Assembly (NCBI GenBank): GCA_046262995.1
Contig: JBHELQ010000056.1
Span: 1 to 35,652 of the forward strand
DNA from: JBHELQ01 sp046262995
Lineage (GTDB): Bacteria > Actinomycetota > Thermoleophilia > Solirubrobacterales > Thermoleophilaceae
Length of the DNA stretch: 35,652 nt
Reading direction: 5' to 3'
Every line of letters begins with the position of its first letter. The stretch's first letter is position 1. The notes beneath the pieces were generated by a model, which was given only the letters and a program-made list of their open reading frames with translations, made no database searches and was not told the DNA's origin. Shown in pieces: positions 21,559-29,653 of the stretch. The translations under genes and the position numbers were made by a program.

Positions 21559-23336
21559 GCCGCGGTCTGGTCCGCCCAGTCACGATACAGGCGCGCGTAC
21601 GCCCCGCCCGACTCGAGCAGCTCCTGGTGGGTCCCCTGCTCGACTATGCGGCCCTCCTCCAGCACGAGGATCCGGCCCGCGCCACGGATGGTTGACAGCC
21701 TGTGGGCGATCACGAGCGCAGTCCTGCCGGCGAGCAGCCGCCTCAGACCGTGCTCGATGTGCGCCTCGGTGCGCACGTCGACGTTCGACGTGGCCTCGTC
21801 GAGGATGAGGATGCGGGGGTCGGCCGCGGCCGCGCGCGCGAAGGCCACGAGCTGGCGCTGTCCGGATGACAGCTGCCCCCCGCGCTCGCCGACCTCGGTG
21901 TCGTAGCCGTCGGGGAGCTGCTCGATGAACTCATGCGCCCCGACCGCCCGAGCCGCGGCAAGCACCTCCGCGTCGCCGGCGTCCGGTCGGCCGAAGGCGA
22001 TGTTCTCGCGCACAGTCCCGGAGAAGAGGTACCCCTCCTGTGGAACCACGCCGAGCTGTGAGCGCAGCGAGTGCTGCGTGACGTCGCGCAGGTCGTGGCC
22101 GTCTACCAGGACGCGGCCTCGATCCGGATCGTGCAGACGGGCGACGAGCTTCGCCAGCGTCGACTTGCCTGCGCCGGTGGCCCCGACCAGCGCGATCGTC
22201 TGCCCCGGCGGGACGCTCAGCGAGACACCCGAGAGAGCCTGCTTGTCGCCACCGTAGGAGAACGAGACGTCCTCGAAGCGGATGTCGCCGCGCACCGGCG
22301 GCAGCTCGATGGCGCCCGGCCGGTCGGTCAGGTCGGGCTCCTGGTCGAGCAGGTCGAAGATCTTGTCGAGCGCCGCCATCCCCGCCTGGTAGGTCGTGTA
22401 GAGCTGCGAGAGCTGCTGGATCGGGTCGAAGAAGGTCTGCAGGTAGAAGACGAAGGAGGCGAGCACGCCGATCGTGACCTGTCCGCCGATCACCCTGTTG
22501 CCCCCGTAGATCAGCAGCACCCCGGTGGCCACGGCCGACAGCAGCTCCACCGAGGGGAAGTAGGCGGCGTTCAGGTAGACGGTGCGCATGTTCGCCTCGC
22601 GGTTCTCGTCGTTCAGCCGCGAGAAGCGCCGGCGGTGGCGGTCCTCCTGGCCGAACGCGCGCACGATCCGGACCCCGGACAGGGTCTCCTGGAGGTAGGC
22701 CGTGACGAGCGCGATCTTCTCTCGGGTCAGGCGGTAGGCGCCCGCCGACGCGATCCGGAAGGCGATGCTGCCCGCCAGCAGCAGCGGGAAGACCAGGAAG
22801 GTCACGAGCGCCAGCCGCACGTCGAGCGCGATCAGGATCCCGGCGGTGCCGAGCAGCGTCAGGCTGGAGCCGACCAGCGTGAACACCCCGTCCGTGACGA
22901 GCTGGTCGAGCGCCTGGACGTCGTTCGTCATGCGCGAGATCAGGACGCCCGCCTTCGCGCGCGAGTAGAAGCCGACGGACAGCCGCTGCAGGTGGGAGAA
23001 GATCTGGATGCGCAGGTCCTGGAGCGCGCGCTGTCCCACCCAGTTGATCAGGTAGGTCTCGGCGTAGGTGGCGATCCAGTTCAGGACCGCGGCCAGCAGG
23101 AACAGCGCCAGGATCACGGTCAATGCGCCCTTGTGGCCCGCCCGGATGCCGTCGTCGATCGCGCGCCCGGCCAGGTACGGGGGCGCGAGTTGAGCCCCGA
23201 TGGCCACCAGCACCGCGACGAACGTCAGCGCCACGCGGGCGCGGTAGGGGCGCAGCAGCGCCGCCAGCCGCCGTACCTTGCGCAGGCGCCCGTCGCCGCG
23301 TCGCCGGAGCAGCGCGAGGAGAGCGGACGTCGTCAC
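21555..23336 (-). CDS. ABC exporter half-transporter B (canonical ATP site, variant signature)
   Basis: 593 residues: an N-terminal six-helix exporter domain (LAALLRPYRARVALTFVAVL to about residue 330) and a C-terminal ATPase. Walker A GATGAGKST (K391), Q-loop VVPQEGYLFSGT, signature LSSGQRQLVAFARA, Walker B ILILDEATSNVD with catalytic E514, H-loop VIAHRLSTI. The signature is LSSGQ instead of LSGGQ. I use the GTG at 23336, which overlaps the stop of the upstream half-transporter gene by 4 bases (GTGA); the open frame runs further but that is the other gene out of frame. It would form a heterodimer with that protein. Substrate unknown (drug or lipid are usual). Confidence 0.92.
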   Translation of the reverse strand: MTTSALLALLRRRGDGRLRKVRRLAALLRPYRARVALTFVAVLVAIGAQLAPPYLAGRAIDDGIRAGHKGALTVILALFLLAAVLNWIATYAETYLINWVGQRALQDLRIQIFSHLQRLSVGFYSRAKAGVLISRMTNDVQALDQLVTDGVFTLVGSSLTLLGTAGILIALDVRLALVTFLVFPLLLAGSIAFRIASAGAYRLTREKIALVTAYLQETLSGVRIVRAFGQEDRHRRRFSRLNDENREANMRTVYLNAAYFPSVELLSAVATGVLLIYGGNRVIGGQVTIGVLASFVFYLQTFFDPIQQLSQLYTTYQAGMAALDKIFDLLDQEPDLTDRPGAIELPPVRGDIRFEDVSFSYGGDKQALSGVSLSVPPGQTIALVGATGAGKSTLAKLVARLHDPDRGRVLVDGHDLRDVTQHSLRSQLGVVPQEGYLFSGTVRENIAFGRPDAGDAEVLAAARAVGAHEFIEQLPDGYDTEVGERGGQLSSGQRQLVAFARAAAADPRILILDEATSNVDVRTEAHIEHGLRRLLAGRTALVIAHRLSTIRGAGRILVLEEGRIVEQGTHQELLESGGAYARLYRDWADQTAA

Positions 23337-25093
23337 AGCCCGGCCACCTCCCGCTCCTCGTCGCGCGTGAGGAAGACCCGGTCGGGCAGCCCGCGCTCCG
23401 CGATCTCGCGATACAGCGGGGACTTCTCGAGCAGCTCCTCGTGCGTCCCCCTGGCGGCCAGACGGCCGTCTTCCAGCACGGCGACCTCGTCCGCGAGCGC
23501 GATGGTGGACAGCCGGTGGGCTATCACGAAGGTCGTGCGGCCCTCCATCACCTCGCGCAGGGCGCGCTTGATGTGGTTCTCCGTCGTCGAGTCGACGCTC
23601 GAGGTGGCGTCGTCGAGGATCAGGATGCGCGGCTCGGCGAGCAGCGCTCGCGCTATCGCCATTCGCTGACGCTGGCCTCCCGAGAGGGTCAGACCCCGCT
23701 CGCCGACGAGCGTCTCGAGACCCTCGGGCAACGACTCGAGCAGCTCCTCCAGCCCCGCGCGGCGGGCTGCCTCCACGACCTCGCGCTCGTCGGCCTCCGG
23801 CCGCGCGTACGCGATGTTCTCCCCCAGCGTGGCCGAGAACAGGAACGCGTCGTCGGACACGACGGCGACCTGGTGGCGGAGGGAGGCCGGGTCCACGGAG
23901 CGCACGTCGACGCCGTCCACCAGCACCGCGCCCTCGGTGACGTCGTAGAGACGGGGGACCAGCAGCGCCAGGGTCGTCTTGCCGGACCCGGTCGGCCCGA
24001 CCAGCGCGATCGTGCGGCCCGCTTCGACGTCGAGGTCGATGTCGCGCAGCACCGGCTCGCTGTGCTCGTAGGCGAAGGTGACGTTCCGCAGCTCCACGTG
24101 CCCCTCGCCCGCCGGGAGCGGCGGGGCGTCGGGTGGCGCGGTCAGGCGCGGCTCGCGGTCGAGGATCTCGAACACGCGCGCGCCTGAGGCCACGGCGCGC
24201 TGGGCCATGCCCAGGGCGATGCCCAGCATCCTCATCGGGGAGGTGAGCATGAGGACGTATCCGTAGAAGGCCACGAATTCGCCGACCGAGATCGTCCCGT
24301 CGATGGCGTCCCGACCACCGACGAGCAGCAGCCCGGCCAGGCCGAGCTGGGGCAGGAAGCCAATGAAGGGGCTGTAGAACGCCCGCAGGCGGGTGGACAC
24401 GAGCGACTGGTCGAAGACCCGGCGCACGGAGCCGCGGAAGCGCCGCAGCTGTCGTTCCTCCTGCGCGAACGCCTTCACGACCCGGACCCCCGAGACGTTC
24501 TCCTCGGCGTCCGCGGTCAGCTCGGCGATCCGCTGCTGCACCTCCTGGCTGGCCGGGCGATTCCGCCGCCCGTAGCGGAAGGCCACGTAGATCACGAGCG
24601 GCATGGGTGCCAGCGCGACCGCGGCGAGCCTCGCGTTCACCGCGAGCATGACGGCGGCGGCGATCACGATCGTGATCGCGGACTGGAGGATGAAGATCAG
24701 TCCGTAGCCGAGGAAGAACCGCACGGACTGGAGGTCCACCGTCGCGCGCGACATGAGCTGGCCGGTCTGCTGGGTGTCGAAGAACGCGAGCTCGAGCGAC
24801 TGCAGGTGCTGGTACATGCGGTTGCGCAGGTCGAACTCCACCCCGAGGGAAACTCGTCCCGCCACCAGTCGCCGGGAGACGCTGAAGGCCAGGCGCAGCA
24901 CGCCGGCTGCCACGAGCGCCAGCGCGAGCGGCCACAGGTTCGGCCCCCCGTGGCGCACGTCGTCGACGGTGCGACCGATGAAGTAGGGGATCAGCACCCC
25001 CATGCCCATCGCCACAGCCGCAAGCACGAAGGACACGAATACGCCCCGCCGGTATGGGCGGAGGAAGGTGAGCAGTCGCAGGAAGAGGCGCAT
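23333..25093 (-). CDS. ABC exporter half-transporter A (degenerate ATP site)
   Basis: 586 residues: six-helix exporter domain (LLTFLRPYRRGVFVSFVLAA to about 315) and ATPase. Walker A GPTGSGKTT (K372), signature LSGGQRQRMAIARALL, H-loop VIAHRLSTI. Two catalytic positions are altered: the Q-loop reads VVSDDAFLF with D414 in place of Gln, and Walker B is ILILDDATSSVD with D495 in place of the catalytic Glu. This marks the degenerate partner of a heterodimeric exporter such as TM287/288. First gene of the pair; ATG at 25093 lies 4 bases from an AT-rich tract and is divergent from the ligase-GGDEF-EAL gene. Confidence 0.92.
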   Translation of the reverse strand: MRLFLRLLTFLRPYRRGVFVSFVLAAVAMGMGVLIPYFIGRTVDDVRHGGPNLWPLALALVAAGVLRLAFSVSRRLVAGRVSLGVEFDLRNRMYQHLQSLELAFFDTQQTGQLMSRATVDLQSVRFFLGYGLIFILQSAITIVIAAAVMLAVNARLAAVALAPMPLVIYVAFRYGRRNRPASQEVQQRIAELTADAEENVSGVRVVKAFAQEERQLRRFRGSVRRVFDQSLVSTRLRAFYSPFIGFLPQLGLAGLLLVGGRDAIDGTISVGEFVAFYGYVLMLTSPMRMLGIALGMAQRAVASGARVFEILDREPRLTAPPDAPPLPAGEGHVELRNVTFAYEHSEPVLRDIDLDVEAGRTIALVGPTGSGKTTLALLVPRLYDVTEGAVLVDGVDVRSVDPASLRHQVAVVSDDAFLFSATLGENIAYARPEADEREVVEAARRAGLEELLESLPEGLETLVGERGLTLSGGQRQRMAIARALLAEPRILILDDATSSVDSTTENHIKRALREVMEGRTTFVIAHRLSTIALADEVAVLEDGRLAARGTHEELLEKSPLYREIAERGLPDRVFLTRDEEREVAGL

Positions 25094-25097
25094 CAGG

Positions 25098-25120
25098 ACT
25101 TACTTTACTTTGTGAAGGAA
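25098..25120. promoter_or_regulatory. AT-rich tract with repeat, candidate promoter/operator
   Basis: TTACTTTACTTTGTGAAGGAA stands out in a GC-rich region directly before the ABC exporter start (25093), with a repeated ACTTT unit and partial dyad symmetry (TTACTTT / GAAGGAA). Such sites often bind MarR- or TetR-type regulators of exporters; no regulator gene is adjacent. The rest of the 111-base gap to 25205 shows nothing further. Confidence 0.3.
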
Positions 25121-25204
25121 GGGCTCGCGCCCGCCCCCCGTGCGCGATCCGGGCTTCCGATAGCTAAGGGATCGGTCACTTCGCGCCGATGTATCGGGTG
25201 AAGG

Positions 25205-28200
25205 GTGATGACGGTCGTCCCGGCCGATCGCACCCGAAGCAGTTCGCCCCCGGAAATGCTAGAGAACGACCAAATCACCCAGCAGGGATTGACGCCCCCC
25301 GCCCTGACGCCGCGCGAGCGCGCGTTCGACATGAGCGGCGTCGAGCGCGGCCCCGACGGCATCGCGCGCTATGTGGACCGTCCGCAGTCGCTCGTCGCGA
25401 TGCTGCGGGCGACCACCGAGCGGTGCGCCGATCGCGAAGCGTTTGCCGAGCTCGACGGCGACCGCATCACCTTCGCGGAGCTCTGGGAGCGCGCCGCGCG
25501 TGTCGCAGGCGGCCTCAGGGCCTCGAACGTGCAGCCGGGCGATCGCGTCGCAATCCGAATGCTGAACTCGGTCGACTGGTGCGTCGCCTTCTACGGGATC
25601 GTGATGGCGGGGGCCGTGGCCGTCCCGATCAATACGCGCCTGGTCGAGAATGAGGTCGCCGACCTGATCTACGACTCGGGGGCGAAGCTGACCGTCCTCT
25701 CGGACCGTCCGCTGCCGGACGGCAAGCCGTTCGTCGCCGAGGACCAGGCCCCCGACGACCTGACCGCGATCTTCTATACGAGCGGGACCACCGGGGCGCC
25801 GAAGGGAGCGATGATGACCCACGCGAACCTGCTGGCCAGCGTGGAGAGCGGGCTCCGCACGGCGGACACACCGGCCGGCGGCGAGTTCCGTGGACTCGCG
25901 TCCGTCCCGATGTTCCACATCATGGGCTGCGCCCACCAGGTGATTCTCAACTGTCAGGTGGGCGCCCCGTTGTCGATCCTCCCCGCCTTCGACGTGAAGT
26001 CGGCGATGCGCGCGGTCCGCGAGCACGGCGTCGACCGGCTGGTGGGAGTGCCGACCATGTTCTGGCTGCTGCTCGACCACCCGGAGTTCGGCAAGCTCGA
26101 CTCACGCGGCATCGGGGCGATCCTCTACGGTGGCGCCCCGATCGCGCCCGAGCTGATCGCGAGGCTGCGAGAGGCGTTCCCGAACGCAGGGCTCAGGAAC
26201 GGCTTCGGCCTGACGGAGACCAGTGGCTCGGGCACGCTCCTCCCCGACGCGTACGCGGACTCTCACCCGCACAGCGTCGGCTTCCCCGCTCCGGTGATGG
26301 ACGTCGACCTGCTGGACCCGGACGAGGAGTCCGGCATCGGCGAGCTCCTCATGCGCGGCCCGAACGTGGTCTCCGGCTACTGGAACAAGCCCCGCGAGAC
26401 CGACCAGACCCTGATCGACGGCTGGCTGCGCACAGGCGACATGGCCCGCATCGACGAGGACGGGCTGATCGAGATCGTCGACCGCAAGAAGGACATGGTC
26501 AGCCGCGGCGGGGAGAAGGTCTTCTGCGTCGAGGTTGAGAACGCGCTCACTGCACACCCCTCGGTGCTCGAGGTCGGCGTCGTGGGCGTGCCCGACGAGG
26601 TGATGGGCGAGCGCGTGGGCGCCGCCGTGGTCCCTCGCTCCGGCCTGACGATCGAGCCGGACGAGCTGCTCGCCTTCGCGAAGGCGCGCCTGGCCGACTT
26701 CAAGGTCCCCGAGTACCTGACCGTCCGCGACGAGCTGCTGCCACGGAACGCCGGCGGCAAGGTGCTGAAGACGGTCCTGCGTGACCAGGTGGCCCAGCGG
26801 GCCCTGGCGGACGCGCAGGAGCAGTTCGCGAAGGCCTTCGAGAACGCCCCGATCGGCATGGCGCTGGTCAGGTTCAAGGAGGGCGGCGAGCAGGTCTTCA
26901 TGCGCGTCAACCGCGCGCTCTGCGACCTGAGCGGCTATCCCGGCGACGAGCTCGTCGGCTCGTCGGTCGGCGATCTGCTGCTGCCCGACGAGCGCGACGA
27001 GGCGCGCAGGCTCGTGCAGAAGCTGCTCAGCGAGGACGCCGGCATGCACTCCCTCGAGCACCGCTACCTCCGCCGCGGTGGGCAGGTGGGATGGGTCGCC
27101 AGCAACCTCTCGATCGTGCGCGACCGGCAGGGGCGCGCTCTCTACGGGATCTCGCAGATCCAGGACGTCACGAAGCGCCGCGAGCTCGATGAGCGCATGC
27201 GCTACCTGGCCGATCACGATCCCCTCACCGGACTGCTCAACCGGCGACGCTTCGAGGAGGAGCTCGAGCGGGAGACCGAGCTCGCCCGGCGACACGGCCG
27301 GCTCGGCACGGTTCTGGTGGTGGACCTGGACGGGTTCAAGTACGTCAACGACTCCTTCGGCCACGACGCGGGCGACGAGCTGATTCGCGCAGTCGCCGAC
27401 GAGCTGAAGGAGTCCTGCCGCTCGACGGACCTCGTGGCGCGCATGGGCGGCGACGAGTTCGCCATGCTGCTGCCGGAGACCGAGATCGAGGGTGGCGAGC
27501 GGCTTGCCCGCAAGCTGATCGGAAACCTTCGCGACAGGTCGTTCGCCGTCGGGCGCTCGGCCGTGAACGTGCGGATCACCGCGAGTATCGGCGTGGCCAG
27601 CTTCGGCCCCGACGGGCCGGCGCCCGACGAGGTGCTGGTGGCGGCCGACCTGGCGATGTACAGCGCCAAGGAGGGCGGTCGCGACTCGGCCGCCACGCAC
27701 TCCGACGAGAACTCCGAGGATCCGGGAGGCATGTCCGATCGGTTGGCGTGGGTCAACCGCATCAAGGACGCCCTGGCCAACGACAGCTTCCTGCTCTACA
27801 GGCAGCCGATCCTCGACGTCCGCAAGGGCTCGATCGCCCACGACGAGGTCCTGCTGCGGATGCTCGACGACGAGGGGAACGTATGCACCCCTGACTCCTT
27901 CCTTCCGGTGGCCGAAGCGACGGGGCTGATGCGCGCCGTCGACCGTTGGGTGCTGGCCCATGCGATCGAGATCGCCGCCGGGCGTGAGCCGGATGCGCCG
28001 GGCCTGTGCATCAACGTCTCCTCGCAGTCGGTCACGGACCCTGCCCTCCCGGACTTCATCGAGCAGGAGATCCGCCGGCACGGAGCGGACCCCGACAGCC
28101 TCACCTTCGAGGTGACTGAGACGGCCGCGATCAGCAATCTGTCGGAGGCGGAGAGCTTCATCACGCACCTGCACGGACTGGGTTGCCACGTCGCCCTGGA

Positions 28201-28507
28201 CGACTTCGGCGCGGGGCACGGCTCGTTCTCCTATCTGAAGAACCTCGACTTCGACATGCTGAAGATCGACGGGCAGTTCATCGAGAACCTGCCGGACAGC
28301 CCCGACGATCAGGTGATCGTGCGCTCGATCGTCGCGACCGCCAAGGGGCTCGGCAAGGAGACGGTCGCCGAGTTCGTGGGCGACGACCAGACGATCACGC
28401 TGCTGCGCGGTCTCGGCGTCGACTTCGGGCAGGGCTTCCACATCGCCAAGCCGGGCCCGATCGAGCCGCTCTCCGGCGGCTCATCGTCGGACGCGCCGGC
28501 GGCGTAG
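25205..28507 (+). CDS. Acyl-CoA synthetase (ANL)-PAS-GGDEF-EAL fusion protein
   Basis: 1100 residues in one open frame. Residues 40-535 are a complete ANL ligase: P-loop TSGTTGAPKG (192-201), GFGLTETSG, GWLRTGDMARIDEDG, DRKKDMVSRGGEKVFCVEVE and catalytic K519 in PRNAGGK. A PAS domain covers about 540-660 (FENAPIGMALV to YGISQIQDVTKRREL). The diguanylate cyclase domain has DPLTGLLNRR, GGDEF at 748-752 and the inhibitory site R739-S-T-D742. The EAL domain has E881, N937, E969, D999, D1000, K1020, E1056 and Q1076, the known catalytic set. It should activate a fatty or aromatic acid and both make and break c-di-GMP. GTG 25205 is followed at once by ATG 25208, so either may start. Divergent from an ABC exporter. 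The fusion is unusual; physiological role unknown. Confidence 0.93.
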   Translation: MMTVVPADRTRSSSPPEMLENDQITQQGLTPPALTPRERAFDMSGVERGPDGIARYVDRPQSLVAMLRATTERCADREAFAELDGDRITFAELWERAARVAGGLRASNVQPGDRVAIRMLNSVDWCVAFYGIVMAGAVAVPINTRLVENEVADLIYDSGAKLTVLSDRPLPDGKPFVAEDQAPDDLTAIFYTSGTTGAPKGAMMTHANLLASVESGLRTADTPAGGEFRGLASVPMFHIMGCAHQVILNCQVGAPLSILPAFDVKSAMRAVREHGVDRLVGVPTMFWLLLDHPEFGKLDSRGIGAILYGGAPIAPELIARLREAFPNAGLRNGFGLTETSGSGTLLPDAYADSHPHSVGFPAPVMDVDLLDPDEESGIGELLMRGPNVVSGYWNKPRETDQTLIDGWLRTGDMARIDEDGLIEIVDRKKDMVSRGGEKVFCVEVENALTAHPSVLEVGVVGVPDEVMGERVGAAVVPRSGLTIEPDELLAFAKARLADFKVPEYLTVRDELLPRNAGGKVLKTVLRDQVAQRALADAQEQFAKAFENAPIGMALVRFKEGGEQVFMRVNRALCDLSGYPGDELVGSSVGDLLLPDERDEARRLVQKLLSEDAGMHSLEHRYLRRGGQVGWVASNLSIVRDRQGRALYGISQIQDVTKRRELDERMRYLADHDPLTGLLNRRRFEEELERETELARRHGRLGTVLVVDLDGFKYVNDSFGHDAGDELIRAVADELKESCRSTDLVARMGGDEFAMLLPETEIEGGERLARKLIGNLRDRSFAVGRSAVNVRITASIGVASFGPDGPAPDEVLVAADLAMYSAKEGGRDSAATHSDENSEDPGGMSDRLAWVNRIKDALANDSFLLYRQPILDVRKGSIAHDEVLLRMLDDEGNVCTPDSFLPVAEATGLMRAVDRWVLAHAIEIAAGREPDAPGLCINVSSQSVTDPALPDFIEQEIRRHGADPDSLTFEVTETAAISNLSEAESFITHLHGLGCHVALDDFGAGHGSFSYLKNLDFDMLKIDGQFIENLPDSPDDQVIVRSIVATAKGLGKETVAEFVGDDQTITLLRGLGVDFGQGFHIAKPGPIEPLSGGSSSDAPAA

Positions 28508-28556
28508 AGTCTCCGCGGCCGCCGAAGAACTCGGCCCCGGTGGCCATCCGCTGCCG

Positions 28557-29141
28557 ATGCCGCTGCTCATACTCGCCCGACACGGACAGTCGACGCTCAA
28601 CCTCGTGGGACGCGTGAACGGCGACCCGAGGACGCATGTCGAGCTCACCGACGACGGCATCGAGGAGGCGCGACGGCTGGGCCTCGAGCTGCGGGAGCTG
28701 GCGATCGACGTCTGCGTGCACACGCGCTTCCATCGCACCCTCCAGACCGCCACGATCGCGCTCGAGGGACGGTCCGTGCCGCTGCGCGAGGAGCCGCTGC
28801 TCGACGACATCGACGTCGGGGCGCTCGAGGGCAGGTCGATCGACGAGTACCGCGACTGGAAGAAGGCGCACTCGCGCCGCGACCTCTTCCCTGGCGGCGA
28901 GAGCCTCGAGCAGGCCGCGCGACGCTACGCTCGCGCGTTCTCCGGCCTGGCCCGGGAGAGCGCCGCCGTGGCGCTGGTGGTCTGCCACGAGGTACCGCTC
29001 CGCTACGCGCTGAACGCCGCGGCCGGATCGGACTCGCTCGAGGCCCCGGTCCACGAGATCCCAAACGCCACGCCCTTCCTGTTCGACGCGCCCGCGCTGG
29101 AGCGGGCCGCGGGGGCGATCGAGCGGCTGGCGCACGTGTAG
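28557..29141 (+). CDS. Histidine phosphatase (phosphoglycerate mutase-like)
   Basis: 194 residues of the histidine phosphatase superfamily. The catalytic loop is ILARHGQST (phospho-acceptor H9, after R8), followed by HTRFHRTLQTATIAL, DIDVGALEGRSIDEY with the acid/base region, and the second catalytic His in VVCHEVPLRY. Substrate is not predictable; many members dephosphorylate small metabolites. It starts 49 bases after the fusion protein gene on the same strand and could be co-transcribed. Confidence 0.87.
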   Translation: MPLLILARHGQSTLNLVGRVNGDPRTHVELTDDGIEEARRLGLELRELAIDVCVHTRFHRTLQTATIALEGRSVPLREEPLLDDIDVGALEGRSIDEYRDWKKAHSRRDLFPGGESLEQAARRYARAFSGLARESAAVALVVCHEVPLRYALNAAAGSDSLEAPVHEIPNATPFLFDAPALERAAGAIERLAHV

Positions 29142-29146
29142 CGCGG

Positions 29147-29506
29147 CTAGCTCGTCTGGCGGCGCGCCTCCGGCTGCCACGGCCAGCGGCCCTCGAGCTC
29201 CACCTGAAGCGACATGCTCAGGAAGGTCCGGATGAGGACGATGATCGCCAGGACGCCGGCGCTCCTGAAGCTCGGGGAGACCGCGACGGTGCGGATGATG
29301 TCCGCCGCCACGAGCAGCTCCAGGCCGAGCAGGATCGCCCGTCCGACTCCCTGCCGGTAGGCGCGGTAGAGGACCTCCCGCTGCTCCGGCCCTCGTAGCC
29401 GCAGGAGGAAGATCGCCGTGGCGACCGCGATGCCCGTGACGATCACGGCCACCCCGGCGCCGTCGATCGTCTTGCCCACCACCTCGACGGTGTCCTTGAA
29501 GTTCAT
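29147..29506 (-). CDS. DUF1622 membrane protein
   Basis: 119 residues with three hydrophobic segments (about 18-35, 57-71 and 82-95: AGVAVIVTGIAVATAIFLL, AILLGLELLVAADII, AGVLAIIVLIRTFLS). The pattern RQGVGRAILLGLELLVAADI is typical of DUF1622, a family of small inner-membrane proteins of unknown function. ATG start at 29506; the stop lies 5 bases from the convergent phosphatase stop. The tRNA gene lies 46 bases upstream on the same strand. Confidence 0.8.
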   Translation of the reverse strand: MNFKDTVEVVGKTIDGAGVAVIVTGIAVATAIFLLRLRGPEQREVLYRAYRQGVGRAILLGLELLVAADIIRTVAVSPSFRSAGVLAIIVLIRTFLSMSLQVELEGRWPWQPEARRQTS

Positions 29507-29552
29507 CCCCGCTGCCTACCCCGGAGCCGCTGAGACGAACATCTGCAGGCGA

Positions 29553-29625
29553 TAGCTCCGGGTGGATTCGAACCACCGACCTCGCCATTATGAGTGGCGC
29601 GCTCTAACCGCTGAGCTACGGAGCC
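29553..29625 (-). tRNA. tRNA with anticodon CAT (elongator Met, possibly Ile2)
   Basis: Minus-strand cloverleaf of 73 bases: acceptor GGCTCCG/CGGAGCT (one G-T pair), D arm GCTC...GAGC, anticodon stem CGCCA/TGGCG with loop CTCATAA, variable AGGTC, T arm GGTGG-TTCGAAT-CCACC, discriminator A; CCA not encoded. The paired first base and lack of GGG/CCC in the anticodon stem exclude the initiator. Overall it looks like elongator Met, but a lysidine-modified Ile2 tRNA cannot be excluded. Confidence 0.92.
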
Positions 29626-29653
29626 CCCGCCGGCGAGTTTAGCCTTCGCCGCG

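Noticed and set aside
21555..24935. A single 1126-codon minus-strand frame as one giant ABC protein.
   Set aside because: Only its last 593 codons read as an ABC exporter; the first half is the out-of-frame shadow of the upstream half-transporter gene.
25107..25117. CTTTGTGAAGG as a Rex operator near the ABC exporter.
   Set aside because: Only one half (TTGTGAA) of the TTGTGAA-N-TTCACAA consensus is present.
26760..26860. Possibility that the ligase and PAS-GGDEF-EAL parts are two genes joined by a sequencing error.
   Set aside because: The frame is continuous, there is no stop, Shine-Dalgarno or start codon at the junction, and the linker is a normal charged helix. Resequencing would still be worthwhile.
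26102..28441. A 779-codon minus-strand open frame opposite the ligase-GGDEF-EAL gene.
   Set aside because: Antisense shadow of a strongly conserved gene; composition is Leu/Val/Arg/Asp repeats without domains.
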